The notes below the pieces were generated by a model, which was not told where the DNA came from, searched no databases, and worked only from the letters and a program-made list of their open reading frames with translations. From Pseudoalteromonas rubra (GTDB taxonomy: Bacteria > Pseudomonadota > Gammaproteobacteria > Enterobacterales > Alteromonadaceae), in the NCBI RefSeq assembly GCF_005887095.1, contig NZ_PNCI01000016.1, positions 124,001 to 188,000 on the forward strand: 64,000 nt of DNA, read 5' to 3'. Made by a program: the position numbers and the translations under genes. Of this stretch, positions 1 to 10,112 are shown in pieces. Position 1 is the stretch's first letter. Each line of letters starts with the position of its first letter.

Positions 1-3000
1 CGAGCATGGCAACGATGGTATCAATTGAGCGATTCAGACATAAGCCCACTAAACTGCCGGGCTGCACATCAAATTGTGTTTGTAACACATGTGCCAGTTG
101 TTGCGCTCTTTTTTCCAGCACCTCATAGGTGATTGTCTGCGCACCATGACGAACCGCAATATCCCCTGCAAAACGTGTTGCCGCTTTCGAAAACATCTGA
201 TGTAAAGAGGTATTATTCTGTGTATTTGCGGGTGTGTGGAGCTCGGTAAGCTGCTGTGCCGCCTCTGACTGGCTTAACATAGGGAGCTGCTGCAGCAATG
301 TGCTCGACGGCTGACACTCAGACAGCGCAGTCAGTACGTTCGCCAAATGTTGAACAAGTAATTCAATCCGTGCTTGTGTGAACAAACTGGTCGCATAGTT
401 AAACTCAATATGGACCCCATCATTACTGATGTACAGGCCAGCTTCTATGTCAAATTTACAGAACCCGTTCTCTGTTTGCCATGGCTCGATACGCAGACTG
501 GGGTCGTTATCCAGGGTCTGCGCCTGCACACCAAATTCCGTATGTGTCAGTAATAACACCTGGAATAGCGGAGAAAATGCTGTACTGCGCTCGATATTGA
601 GCTCATCAACTAATTTCTCAAACGGGATATCCTGATTTTCCAGTGCCTCGACATGTACTTGCTTCACATGCTGAATATAATCGTCAAGCTGTGCAAAATC
701 CGTGTTTACTCTGAGCGCTATCGTATTCACGAAGCACCCAATCAAAGCAGCCAGCTGCGGATGTTGCCGGTTCGCCACAGGGGTACCAATGACGATATCG
801 GTGCGATTACTGTGACGGGCCAACACTAAAGACAAGGCGGCATGCAGCAACATAAATGGCGTGATATTAAAATGCTCGGCAAGACCAGTCAGTGCCGTCG
901 ATACCTGCGCAGGTAATCTGTGCTCTACCTTAGCACCGGCATAACGCTGCTCTGCAGGACGGACATAATCTAACGGCAGGCCATGGATGGTCGGCGCATC
1001 ACTTAACTGATGCTGCCAATATCTCAGTTGCTGATCTGCTTCAGGTTGAGACAAGTATGCCGACTGCCAGTGTGCATAATCTATGTATTGTACTTCGGGC
1101 TTTGACAGGGTCCGGGGTACCCCTTCTGTCAGCGCAATATAACGCTGCGCAAACTCATGCTTGACCAACTCAATTGACCAGCCATCTGCCGCAATATGGT
1201 GCATATTCACAACCAGCACACCCTCAGCTGGTGACAACTGAATATAGTGCACCCGAATCATCAAATCTGTTGCAAGCGCAAACACATGCTGCGCTTCATT
1301 AATCAGTAACCGGTCAATATGGGCTGATTGCTGTGCAGGCATGACACGGGTCAGATCGATAAGCCCAATGGTAAAGTGAATATCGCTTGTCGCCTGCACG
1401 CTTTGCCAGGTTTCTTCCTCCCCCAGATACACCGTTCTCAATATCTCATGGCTATCAATGATTTCAAGAAAAGCACGTTCAGCGATAGCAACGTCAAATT
1501 GGCCCGTTATTTTGAACGCACTGAAAATATTGTATTCAGCTGATCCACCCTGCAACTTATCTAAGAACCAGAGTCGCTGTTGGGCATGTGACAGCGGGTA
1601 GAGCTTGAGGTTACGTTCTAGCGGCACAATTTGGTTCGTATTGGCAGACAGTTGAGACACTGACAACTCAGTGACACATCGTTCAGCCAGGTTTTTAATG
1701 GTCGGGCGTTCAAAAAAGTCTGCCAGTTTGATGCCAAGCCCAGACTCTTTTTTAAGCATCGAATTGAGGCGAATAGCGAGTAACGAGTTCCCTCCGATCG
1801 CAAAGAAATTAGTCGTTGTACCGATGTCGTCGGCGGGTATACCCAGCAAAGTTGACCACAGTGCCACCAGCTGCTTTTCCAGTTCAGATACCGGCACAAC
1901 ACGCTCGGCCTCAGCCGCAGCCACCTCTGTTTTAACCAGTTGTAACTGGTCAATCTTGCCGTTCACCGTCAGCGGCCATTCAGTTAGCACCATCAATACA
2001 TTGGGTACCATGTATCCCGGCACTTTTTTTGCCAGCTGCGCGCGAATATGTTGTAAAGTCTCCGGCTCAGAGGTCTCAATACCCGGGGCTAATTCAACAA
2101 AACCAACCAGGCGCTTTTCATGTCCCTCTCCTTGCACCACAACCGCCGCCAGTTCAACTTCGGGTAAAGCCTCCAAATGAAACGCAATTTCACTTAATTC
2201 AATTCGGTATCCCATCATCTTGATCTGGCTATCCGTTCGGCCGACAAACTCAATGTGACCCTGCTCCGTCATGCGAACCAAATCACCGGTGCGGTAGATA
2301 CGCTCACTCGATGATGGCCACTGCGGATCATAATATGGGTTAGGAACAAACCGCTCTTCGGTAAGCTCCGGGCGATTAAAGTACCCCCTTGCCAGTCCTC
2401 TTCCCCCGATATAAAGCTCACCGATGGCACCCTGAGGCGTCAATTGCTGTTGCGCATTGAGCACCAGCAATGACGTGTTATACATTGGTTTGCCGATAGG
2501 AATAGGCGCTTGTTCAACCGCAACCTGTTCAATCGCACACCATATGGTTGCTTCCGTGGGACCATAGGCATTGAAGAATCTTGGTAAATGCTGCCAGCGT
2601 TGACGCGTTCTGGGTTCACACGCTTCTCCCCCAGAGATAACCACCTCTATGGTACCGAGCGGTTCCGGATCTATTTCAGCAAGGATCGAGGGGGTCATCA
2701 TCAAATGAGTCACAGAGCCAAGCTGCTCCAGCTCATGCTGCATGTCGAGGCTGGCAGAGACGGTCATCTGCGCCCCGGTGCATAAACACATCCATACCAC
2801 CCCCGAGGCCACATCGAATCCAAATGCGGTTGAATGATAGAAATGGCTCTGAGACGTCACGCCAAACTGCGTAAAATTATCAACGATAGCGTTCACAAGC
2901 GCGGCATGCTCAATCATGACGCCTTTCGGGTTGCCCGTAGAACCGGAGGTGTAATTGATGTAGGCCAGGCTATCAGCCGCCACTTCTATGTCTGGTGCTG

Positions 3001-5032
3001 ACCGCGCTGATTTCGCAATTTGTTGTTTGGTTTGCGCATCATCTAATACCACATAGGTCAGCATATCGTCTGGTGCAGCGAGTGACTCAAGACAAGCCTC
3101 AGAGGTCACCACCAGCGCCACCTGAGAATCAGCTATCATATATCTGATCCTGTCAGTTGGATTGCTGGGGTCCAGCGGTACATAGGTCCCGCCAGCTTGC
3201 AAAATCGCAACCAAAGATACCACCATGTCTACGGAACGCTCTATAAATACGCCGACTCTGGTGTGAGCAGAAACGCCACCATGAGTCACCAAATAATTCG
3301 CCAGCTGGTTAGCACGTTCGTATAGTTCGCGATAGGTGATAGAGTGTCCGGAATAACTCACTGCGGGGTTATCTGGTACCCGGGCAACTTGCTGTTCGAA
3401 ATAATGCTGAATACACACGTTGTCAGGAATATCCTGCGCCGAGTCATTAAACTCGCGGAGTAAATAAGCCTGCTCCTGCGGGCTTAACATCGTGATGTCA
3501 GTTACCTTAGCACAATTAATATCCTCAATGCTGGCCATCTCAGTCAACACATTGGCGACATGCGTGCAATAGCGTTCAATTGAAGCCTGTTCAAACAAAC
3601 TGGTATCGTAAGTAAAGTTCAATAGCACGGAATCGTCTTCCAGGTGCAAATTGATCTCCATATCACATTTACAGTATACCTGCGGGCTGGGCAAAATGGC
3701 TACGTGTGCAGAAGATGCTTCGTCCTGTTGTGAGCTCAAACCACTTTGACCATGTAGCATAATCTGGAACACTGGCATATGCGCTGCGGTTCTTGGCACA
3801 TCCAGCTCTTCAACCAACTGCTCAAAAGGCACGGCCTGGTTCTTGTGCGCGTCTGCATGTACAGACTTTACATGTTCAATATACGCATCCAAAGCGACGT
3901 GTTCGGTGTTTACTCGTAACACTAAATTATTGACAAAAAAGCCGACTAAGGACTGTAAAGACGATTGCTCCCGGCCAGAGATCGGAGTGCCGACGACAAT
4001 ATCTGAAGTGTTACTGTGACGTGCTAACACTAAGCTCAAAGCGGCATGTAATAAAACAAACGGCGTTGTTTCGAGCTGTCCCGCTAAGGCTTTTAAGCGA
4101 CCAGCAATTTCGGCTCCCAGCACACGCTCTACCTGTGCGCCTGCATATTGTTTTTCTGTTGGTCTGGGGTGATCAAGCGCCAGGCTATGTACAGCAGGAA
4201 GGTTATTTAAATGTTCCCGCCAGTACGCAACTTGCTTTGCTATGGATTCACTCTTTACATAGTGCGCCTGCCAGCTCGCATAATCGACATATTGACGTGG
4301 CAACTCCGGCAAAGTCACGGGGCGTCCCGTCATTGCTGCATTGTACAGAGCGAGCAATTCCTGACGAACGATATCCATAGACCAGCCGTCAGAGGCAATA
4401 TGATGCATTGTGAGCACAATAATATGCGCTTGCTGATGTTTACGTACAACCACCACTCTGAGCATCAAGTCTTGTTCAAGATTGAACTCAAAACACATTT
4501 CCTGCTCTAACAGTGCGTCAATGCGCTGCTGCTGAGCATCGGCTTCAAGCTCACTCAGATCCACAAACTCACATTCATATTGATGATGCTCGTTGATAAC
4601 CTGGTATGGGTTACCCTGTTCATCCACTGCAATAGTGGTGCGTATTGCTTCATGTCGATTAATCAATGCCAGAATGCTGGCATTGAAATGAGACAAAGTC
4701 AGTGCCTGATCCCAAGACAGGGCAAAAGACATATTATAACTGGCACCCAAATCACTTAACTGTGCCAGTGTCCACAACCGGTTTTGTGGCGACGAGAGTG
4801 GGAACTGAGTCACTCCCGTCCTATCAAGTAACGCGATATCATGGTGCGGGTTACCCGCACCTTCATCCATGCGTTCGAGCAACTCGATAAGCGCTGCTCT
4901 ATGCTCTTTTATTGTTTTTTTTAACGCATCTGGAAAATGCGTTGTTTTAGCTTTAAATTTGAGTTTGCCCTGCTCAAGGTACAAATAAATTCCCTTACTT
5001 TGCGCCTCTTTTAATATACTATTCGCTTCCAT
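1..5032 (-). CDS. Nonribosomal peptide synthetase, TubC-C-A-PCP-C-A..., partial (3' end beyond left edge)
   Basis: Last NRPS gene of the operon inside the window; about 1677 codons are visible and the frame is still open at base 1. Order read on the minus strand: TubC-type docking domain (residues about 1-55); condensation domain with HHIASDGWS near 210; adenylation domain with YTSGSTGNPKG near 697 and NAYGPTEA; carrier domain with IGGNSLLAI near 1080; second condensation domain with HHIAADGWS near 1280; start of a second adenylation domain. The first A domain is odd: its A4 region reads FDVASGVVW instead of the usual FDxSxxE, and my hand-read pocket code (about D-V-G-M-I-G-A-I-W) matches no substrate I know. 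The ATG overlaps the exporter stop codon by one base (TAATG), so translation is probably coupled. The release domain of the assembly line, if present, should lie to the left. NRPS assignment is certain; substrates are not. Confidence 0.95.
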   Translation of the reverse strand, partial: MEANSILKEAQSKGIYLYLEQGKLKFKAKTTHFPDALKKTIKEHRAALIELLERMDEGAGNPHHDIALLDRTGVTQFPLSSPQNRLWTLAQLSDLGASYNMSFALSWDQALTLSHFNASILALINRHEAIRTTIAVDEQGNPYQVINEHHQYECEFVDLSELEADAQQQRIDALLEQEMCFEFNLEQDLMLRVVVVRKHQQAHIIVLTMHHIASDGWSMDIVRQELLALYNAAMTGRPVTLPELPRQYVDYASWQAHYVKSESIAKQVAYWREHLNNLPAVHSLALDHPRPTEKQYAGAQVERVLGAEIAGRLKALAGQLETTPFVLLHAALSLVLARHSNTSDIVVGTPISGREQSSLQSLVGFFVNNLVLRVNTEHVALDAYIEHVKSVHADAHKNQAVPFEQLVEELDVPRTAAHMPVFQIMLHGQSGLSSQQDEASSAHVAILPSPQVYCKCDMEINLHLEDDSVLLNFTYDTSLFEQASIERYCTHVANVLTEMASIEDINCAKVTDITMLSPQEQAYLLREFNDSAQDIPDNVCIQHYFEQQVARVPDNPAVSYSGHSITYRELYERANQLANYLVTHGGVSAHTRVGVFIERSVDMVVSLVAILQAGGTYVPLDPSNPTDRIRYMIADSQVALVVTSEACLESLAAPDDMLTYVVLDDAQTKQQIAKSARSAPDIEVAADSLAYINYTSGSTGNPKGVMIEHAALVNAIVDNFTQFGVTSQSHFYHSTAFGFDVASGVVWMCLCTGAQMTVSASLDMQHELEQLGSVTHLMMTPSILAEIDPEPLGTIEVVISGGEACEPRTRQRWQHLPRFFNAYGPTEATIWCAIEQVAVEQAPIPIGKPMYNTSLLVLNAQQQLTPQGAIGELYIGGRGLARGYFNRPELTEERFVPNPYYDPQWPSSSERIYRTGDLVRMTEQGHIEFVGRTDSQIKMMGYRIELSEIAFHLEALPEVELAAVVVQGEGHEKRLVGFVELAPGIETSEPETLQHIRAQLAKKVPGYMVPNVLMVLTEWPLTVNGKIDQLQLVKTEVAAAEAERVVPVSELEKQLVALWSTLLGIPADDIGTTTNFFAIGGNSLLAIRLNSMLKKESGLGIKLADFFERPTIKNLAERCVTELSVSQLSANTNQIVPLERNLKLYPLSHAQQRLWFLDKLQGGSAEYNIFSAFKITGQFDVAIAERAFLEIIDSHEILRTVYLGEEETWQSVQATSDIHFTIGLIDLTRVMPAQQSAHIDRLLINEAQHVFALATDLMIRVHYIQLSPAEGVLVVNMHHIAADGWSIELVKHEFAQRYIALTEGVPRTLSKPEVQYIDYAHWQSAYLSQPEADQQLRYWQHQLSDAPTIHGLPLDYVRPAEQRYAGAKVEHRLPAQVSTALTGLAEHFNITPFMLLHAALSLVLARHSNRTDIVIGTPVANRQHPQLAALIGCFVNTIALRVNTDFAQLDDYIQHVKQVHVEALENQDIPFEKLVDELNIERSTAFSPLFQVLLLTHTEFGVQAQTLDNDPSLRIEPWQTENGFCKFDIEAGLYISNDGVHIEFNYATSLFTQARIELLVQHLANVLTALSECQPSSTLLQQLPMLSQSEAAQQLTELHTPANTQNNTSLHQMFSKAATRFAGDIAVRHGAQTITYEVLEKRAQQLAHVLQTQFDVQPGSLVGLCLNRSIDTIVAML

Positions 5033-6687
5033 TAAAACACCTTGCTCAGGGGCTGCGTATAGTTACTGGGCACTAACTTCCCTTCATCTACTTTGTAGAT
5101 TCTGTCCGCTACATTAAAGTATTTTTCATCGTGGCTAATCATTATTATTGTTTTTCCCATACTTCTTAGCTCAGGTATAATCCTTTCGTAAAAGTAAGCC
5201 CTGTATGACGGGTCCTGATCAGCGGCCCACTCATCAAAAACCAAGACTTCTTTATTTCTGGCATAGGTCAGTAATAACGCCAGGCGCTTCCGTTGACCCT
5301 GGGATAGAGAAGTTGTGGACATTTCACCCGCATTAATCTCCACCTTGTTGGATAGATGCAACTCTTCCAGGCGCGCTCTAAGATCACTTTCAGAAACTAT
5401 ATTCGCTTTTTCATCAAGCACATGCTTGAAAAGATAATAATCTGAAAAAATGGCACTAAATAATGATTTATAACCAAGGTCCCGAGTTGCATCCACTAAC
5501 TTGCCATCGATATAAATACCACCTCTATCGACTTTATACAATCCAAGCAGGAGTTTTATGATAGAGGACTTACCAGCACCATTTCCTCCTTCAAGGATAA
5601 GCACCTCCCCTTTTTTAATGAGAACAGAAGCGGGCCCAACCTTAAAACCACTGCCATTATTGTCTGTATACTTATATACAACATCTTTCAGTTCTATCGA
5701 GCGCCAATCAGGTGCTTTAACCTGCTCATGTGACATGAAGCTATTCTGCCCTTCCATCTCAGCATCATGACCACTGTATATTTTTAAGCTGGAAAGTTTA
5801 TTCAGTGAGTTTTTGCAGGTAACTACGGGTGTAATTGATGAGAGAATAAAACTAATTGGCTGCATCAGATATAGAGAAAGCATTACAAAAGAAGTAAGCA
5901 CTTCCAAACTTACATTGGATAAATATATACCATAAAATACAACCGTGCCTATTACCAAAAACAGGCTGCTTGCCCCCCATGTCTGAATTAAGGTTATTAT
6001 CTTATGTACACTCAGCTCTTTACGATGGGCTTCTTCCAGACAAGGATTGACTTGATGGGTAAAAAAGAACTGCTTTCTGCCTTCATCTATCGCTAACTCT
6101 TTTGCCCCATCACTCAGAGCTCTGAAGATATCGAAAATCTTATCGCCATGTTCCCTGAGTACAAATATCTTCTTGAACATTTGCATACTGCCGAAGAATG
6201 AAAGCAACAGAGAAAGTAAAAGAGAAACGAAAAATACCACAAATAGCGCGGGCGACTGATAACACAGATAGCCCATACCAAATATGATAGTTATGAAGCG
6301 AATAGAAAGACCAGGCAGTAACGCCAGACCATTAGAAATTTGGGAAATATCGAATGCCAAAGACGCTGATACCTTGCTCCCTAATTCTCTCTCTATATGC
6401 TCATAATCTGCAACCATGAACTTCTTTGCTAAAAGCGAACGCAGCTTATAGACCAGCTTGGTTGCAAACCTAGCCGTTTGCCATTGCGAGATATAAGTAC
6501 ACAAAAGCAGAGCAAAAAATGAACCGGAAAAGATCCAGACTGTATTAGGCGAAACTTCCTCTGCATTAATCAAAGAAGTGATTAACAACATTAAATAGAT
6601 TATCAACCCAGACGAAATTATTCCGGTCAAAAATGAGACAAAGAGTGGTGCTTTATTATTGTATATTTCTTTTTTTATTGTATTCAT
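5032..6687 (-). CDS. Cyclic-peptide-type ABC exporter, fused permease-ATPase
   Basis: Single-chain ABC transporter of 551 aa, similar in layout to PvdE/SyrD-type peptide exporters. The N-terminal half has about six hydrophobic membrane spans (first near residues 13-37). The C-terminal ATPase shows Walker A GGNGAGKSS, signature LSQGQRKRLAL, Walker B VLVFDEWAADQDP and H-loop ISHDEKYF. Family members move lipopeptide or siderophore intermediates or products across the inner membrane. It is embedded in the NRPS operon, 8 bases after the preceding synthetase and overlapping the next by one base. That makes export of this peptide, perhaps as a precursor matured in the periplasm as for pyoverdine, the best inference. 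The exact substrate is unknown. Confidence 0.93.
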   Translation of the reverse strand: MNTIKKEIYNNKAPLFVSFLTGIISSGLIIYLMLLITSLINAEEVSPNTVWIFSGSFFALLLCTYISQWQTARFATKLVYKLRSLLAKKFMVADYEHIERELGSKVSASLAFDISQISNGLALLPGLSIRFITIIFGMGYLCYQSPALFVVFFVSLLLSLLLSFFGSMQMFKKIFVLREHGDKIFDIFRALSDGAKELAIDEGRKQFFFTHQVNPCLEEAHRKELSVHKIITLIQTWGASSLFLVIGTVVFYGIYLSNVSLEVLTSFVMLSLYLMQPISFILSSITPVVTCKNSLNKLSSLKIYSGHDAEMEGQNSFMSHEQVKAPDWRSIELKDVVYKYTDNNGSGFKVGPASVLIKKGEVLILEGGNGAGKSSIIKLLLGLYKVDRGGIYIDGKLVDATRDLGYKSLFSAIFSDYYLFKHVLDEKANIVSESDLRARLEELHLSNKVEINAGEMSTTSLSQGQRKRLALLLTYARNKEVLVFDEWAADQDPSYRAYFYERIIPELRSMGKTIIMISHDEKYFNVADRIYKVDEGKLVPSNYTQPLSKVF

Positions 6688-6695
6688 ACCAAAAC

Positions 6696-9600
6696 CTATA
6701 TATCGCCTTCCATTTCAAATTCTCCTGACTCTATTTCTTCTTTGGCTACAGAGTAGTTCTGTAGCAACTGGATTGTGTCAGATAACTCTGCCAGGCTTTT
6801 TGCGTCAATGATGTCTCTAAGTGTGACTGTGATACTGAATGCTTGCTTGAGCATAGAGAGCATTTTCATCATCAGAATTGAGTTGCCATTGAGTGCGTAG
6901 AAGTTGGCATTAATGCTGATGTCTTCTGGTTGGCACTCCAGTAACGCAGCCCAGATCCCCTGTAAATGCAGGTCCACATCTCCCCTCGGTGGTACATATG
7001 CAACAGGTGTAAAGGTAATCTCTAACTGTGCCAGCGCTTTTCTGTCAGTTTTACCATTTTGATTCACTGGCCAATCATCAAGCAGCAAAAACTGAGAGGG
7101 CACCATATAACTTGGTAACTGCTCAGACAGATACTCGCTCAGCTCAGCAGCAACATCGCCGTCACTGCTCTCAGCCGGATTAATCAAAGCCAACAAATAC
7201 TCCATGCCATTCGCTGACTCTTTTTTAACCACCACAGCTTCACTGACCAGCACATGGCTTTCCAGACAGCTTTCAACTTCTCGAATTTCTAAACGGTTGC
7301 CTCTGATCTTAACTTGATCATCACAACGTCCCTGAAAGATGAGTTGCCCTTGTTCATTCAGTTTGACCAGATCACCGGTACGATAAAGCGGGCCATCGTG
7401 CAATGCAGGTATTGAAATGAACTTTTGTTGTGTCTCTGCCGGGTTATTGAAATAGCCACTCGCCAACGAAGCGCCACCGATAAAGACTTCGCCCACACAC
7501 CCTTGCGGTACAGGCATCAACTGCTGATTCAGTACATATACGGCTACATTGTCGAATGTTGTATCTAAGTAAATGCGGCTGGCGTCGGTGATTCTGGCGT
7601 ACAGCATATACACCGCGCTTTCTGTGGGACCATAAGTATTAAATACAGGGTATTGCGTACACCATTTACGCATAACATTGGATGAAGGTGCCTCTCCCCC
7701 GACCGTCATCGCTTCAAAAGCATAGTGCCGCTGCGAGTCGATCAGGGACAATACACTGGGTGTCACATTGATATGGGTGATCCTCTGTCTCTCCAGGCAC
7801 TCAGACAGTGCGACGGGATCAGACTTCACCGCCTCATCACACAGGTAGAGACTCGCACCATGGGCCAGCGCCCATGCCCAGTCTGCAACCGAAATATCAA
7901 AACTGACCGACGAGAAGCTAATCATTTTACTTGCTGTCGATACAGAAAAGATCTGCTTTTGGTTTTCTGCCAGATTCAGTAACGCACCGTGAGACACCGA
8001 GACCCCTTTCGGTTTACCCGTCGTCCCGGATGTAAAAATAAGATATGCAATCTCTTGCGGGCCGATGCTCTGACGTCTTTGTGTGAGTATTAAGGGCTTA
8101 TTAACAACCTCAGATGAGCCTGAGAGCGTCGAGATGATCTGCTCACTGTCCAGGATACGCATGGCTGAAGAGACTCCTTCACAGCACTGCATCCGCTCAG
8201 CGCTCATGATCATCGCACTTGGCTGTGCGCTCGCTATCACGCTTGAGATACGCTCATCAGGATATCCTGTATCAATTGGCACATACGCCAGCCCGGCTTT
8301 GAGCACAGCACAAACCCAAATCATAAAGTCAGTACTTCGCGGCAAGCAAATGCCAACACGCTCACCGACAGACAGTCCTTGCTCAATCAGTAATATGGCG
8401 AGCTGATCCGATTGATGACTCAGTTGCGCATAACTCACTGTGCCGCGATTATCTGCCAACGCATCCGCATCCGGTGTCTCATGCGCCCATTGATCAATCC
8501 GGTCGATGATCAAACTGGTGTGATCGCGCTCAACGTGCTGACCAATAAACCGTGTGTATGCACGTTGTTGAGCTTGGCAGACATTGACCACCTGCTTCAA
8601 CGGCTGATGTGGCTCAGCCATCAATTGACGCAATAAAAAGTCGAAATTTTCCTTCATTGCCGCAACGGTCTCGGGCCTGAATAACCGTTGATCATATTCC
8701 CAGCTACACATCATCTGCGCTCCGACTTCGCCAAATTGCAACATCAGGTCAAATTTTGCTGCATTTGTATCTGGGGTTTGCAGCTCAACAGCAATATCAT
8801 GTTGTTGCGCTGAGATATTTTCTACTTTCTCTTGTAAAACAAAAGAGTGTTGGAAAAGAGGGTGAGCATCTTGCACTCTGGGAATAGCCAGCTGCTCCAC
8901 CAATAAGTCAAACGGCATCGACTGGTGAGACAATATCTCAGCAACATCGCACTTTGCCTGCGACAGCGATGCCAGGAAACTCTGCTCATAGTCAATCTGG
9001 TTGCGAACCACTAAGGTATTAGAAAAATACCCTACCACTTCTTCCAGCTCTTTATGAATACGGTTAGCAACAGGAAAACCCACTGCGACATCGTGTGTAC
9101 CGGCATACAGAGATAACACCAGACTATAGACGAACTCAAGGGTCACAAACATGCTCACCCCGTGATCCGCACAAAACTGGCGTAGCGCATCATAACTGGC
9201 CTGATCCATAGGCTGTTCTATGATGCCGGCAGGAAGTGCCATCGATGCCTTGCGTGGAAGGTCTGTTGAGATCGCTAAATACCCACTGCTACCCGCCAGA
9301 TAGTTTTGCCAAAACTGCATGGCAGGAGAATCCGCACCATATTCATGCATGCGCTCGTGCTGCCAATAGGTGTAATCTTTATAATGCAACCCAGCCACCT
9401 CTGGCGACTGCTTACCTGCGCCGACAAAATTCGCGTAATGTGCCAATATTTCCTTGGTAATTAACCCAATACTCCAGGCATCAGCGGCAATGTGATGTAC
9501 CAAAAACGCCAATGTGAAGGTTTGCTCAGACTCCTTTATCAAAGTTGCCCGAATACTGATGTCCCGGGCCAGGTCAAACTTAAAAGCAAACGCCTGCTGC

Positions 9601-10112
9601 AACAGCTCACTACGCTGCGCGGCCACATCTGCACGCTGAGTCGATAAATCATGATAAATAAACGGCACCTCTACCTGAGGTAAGATAACCTGGCGAGTCT
9701 GGTCACCGCGCACCTGATACAGCGTGCGCAATATTTCATGACGCTCGACCGTTAACTGAATCGCCCGCTTGAGAGCATTTTCATCCAACGCGCCAACCAA
9801 TCTCATTTGAGACGGAATATTGTAAACCGTACCACTTTGTTCTGCCTGTTCAATAAACCACAACCTCAGTTGATTAGAACTCAGTGGGTAATCATCCTGT
9901 AGCGGAGCCGGTTTAATGGTGTTGTCCACCTCAGTTCTGGTCTCAGCTTGTGTTGCCAGCCAGGCCATTAACTCTGCTTTATGTGCTTTTAAATTAGCAA
10001 CCAACTCCGGTGTCAGTGCCCCCGCAGGGGCTTTAACATCCAATCGCTCATCAATCACGGACAGCTTCACATTTGCCGCAACACACATTTCAATAACGTC
10101 ACCTAAACTCAT
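6696..10112 (-). CDS. Nonribosomal peptide synthetase, single module TubC-C-A-PCP
   Basis: 1138 aa, one elongation module. TubC docking domain at residues 1-55; condensation domain with HHIAADAWS near 210; adenylation domain with FTSGTTGKPKG near 695, A4 FDISVADW and NTYGPTES; carrier domain near 1077 with LNGNSILMM, so the usual Asp before the phosphopantetheine Ser is Asn. The hand-read pocket code is about D-I-A-N-T-G-T-V-Y and I cannot assign a substrate. There is no epimerase or thioesterase. The start codon overlaps the stop of the upstream synthetase as ATGA, so the two are translationally coupled. By gene order it adds the ninth residue, assuming colinear use. Confidence 0.95.
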   Translation of the reverse strand: MSLGDVIEMCVAANVKLSVIDERLDVKAPAGALTPELVANLKAHKAELMAWLATQAETRTEVDNTIKPAPLQDDYPLSSNQLRLWFIEQAEQSGTVYNIPSQMRLVGALDENALKRAIQLTVERHEILRTLYQVRGDQTRQVILPQVEVPFIYHDLSTQRADVAAQRSELLQQAFAFKFDLARDISIRATLIKESEQTFTLAFLVHHIAADAWSIGLITKEILAHYANFVGAGKQSPEVAGLHYKDYTYWQHERMHEYGADSPAMQFWQNYLAGSSGYLAISTDLPRKASMALPAGIIEQPMDQASYDALRQFCADHGVSMFVTLEFVYSLVLSLYAGTHDVAVGFPVANRIHKELEEVVGYFSNTLVVRNQIDYEQSFLASLSQAKCDVAEILSHQSMPFDLLVEQLAIPRVQDAHPLFQHSFVLQEKVENISAQQHDIAVELQTPDTNAAKFDLMLQFGEVGAQMMCSWEYDQRLFRPETVAAMKENFDFLLRQLMAEPHQPLKQVVNVCQAQQRAYTRFIGQHVERDHTSLIIDRIDQWAHETPDADALADNRGTVSYAQLSHQSDQLAILLIEQGLSVGERVGICLPRSTDFMIWVCAVLKAGLAYVPIDTGYPDERISSVIASAQPSAMIMSAERMQCCEGVSSAMRILDSEQIISTLSGSSEVVNKPLILTQRRQSIGPQEIAYLIFTSGTTGKPKGVSVSHGALLNLAENQKQIFSVSTASKMISFSSVSFDISVADWAWALAHGASLYLCDEAVKSDPVALSECLERQRITHINVTPSVLSLIDSQRHYAFEAMTVGGEAPSSNVMRKWCTQYPVFNTYGPTESAVYMLYARITDASRIYLDTTFDNVAVYVLNQQLMPVPQGCVGEVFIGGASLASGYFNNPAETQQKFISIPALHDGPLYRTGDLVKLNEQGQLIFQGRCDDQVKIRGNRLEIREVESCLESHVLVSEAVVVKKESANGMEYLLALINPAESSDGDVAAELSEYLSEQLPSYMVPSQFLLLDDWPVNQNGKTDRKALAQLEITFTPVAYVPPRGDVDLHLQGIWAALLECQPEDISINANFYALNGNSILMMKMLSMLKQAFSITVTLRDIIDAKSLAELSDTIQLLQNYSVAKEEIESGEFEMEGDI

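Noticed and set aside
1671..2180. 169-residue plus-strand open frame inside the partial synthetase
   Set aside because: It lies antisense to a clear C-A-PCP coding frame, has Ser/Thr-rich low-complexity content and no recognisable domain.
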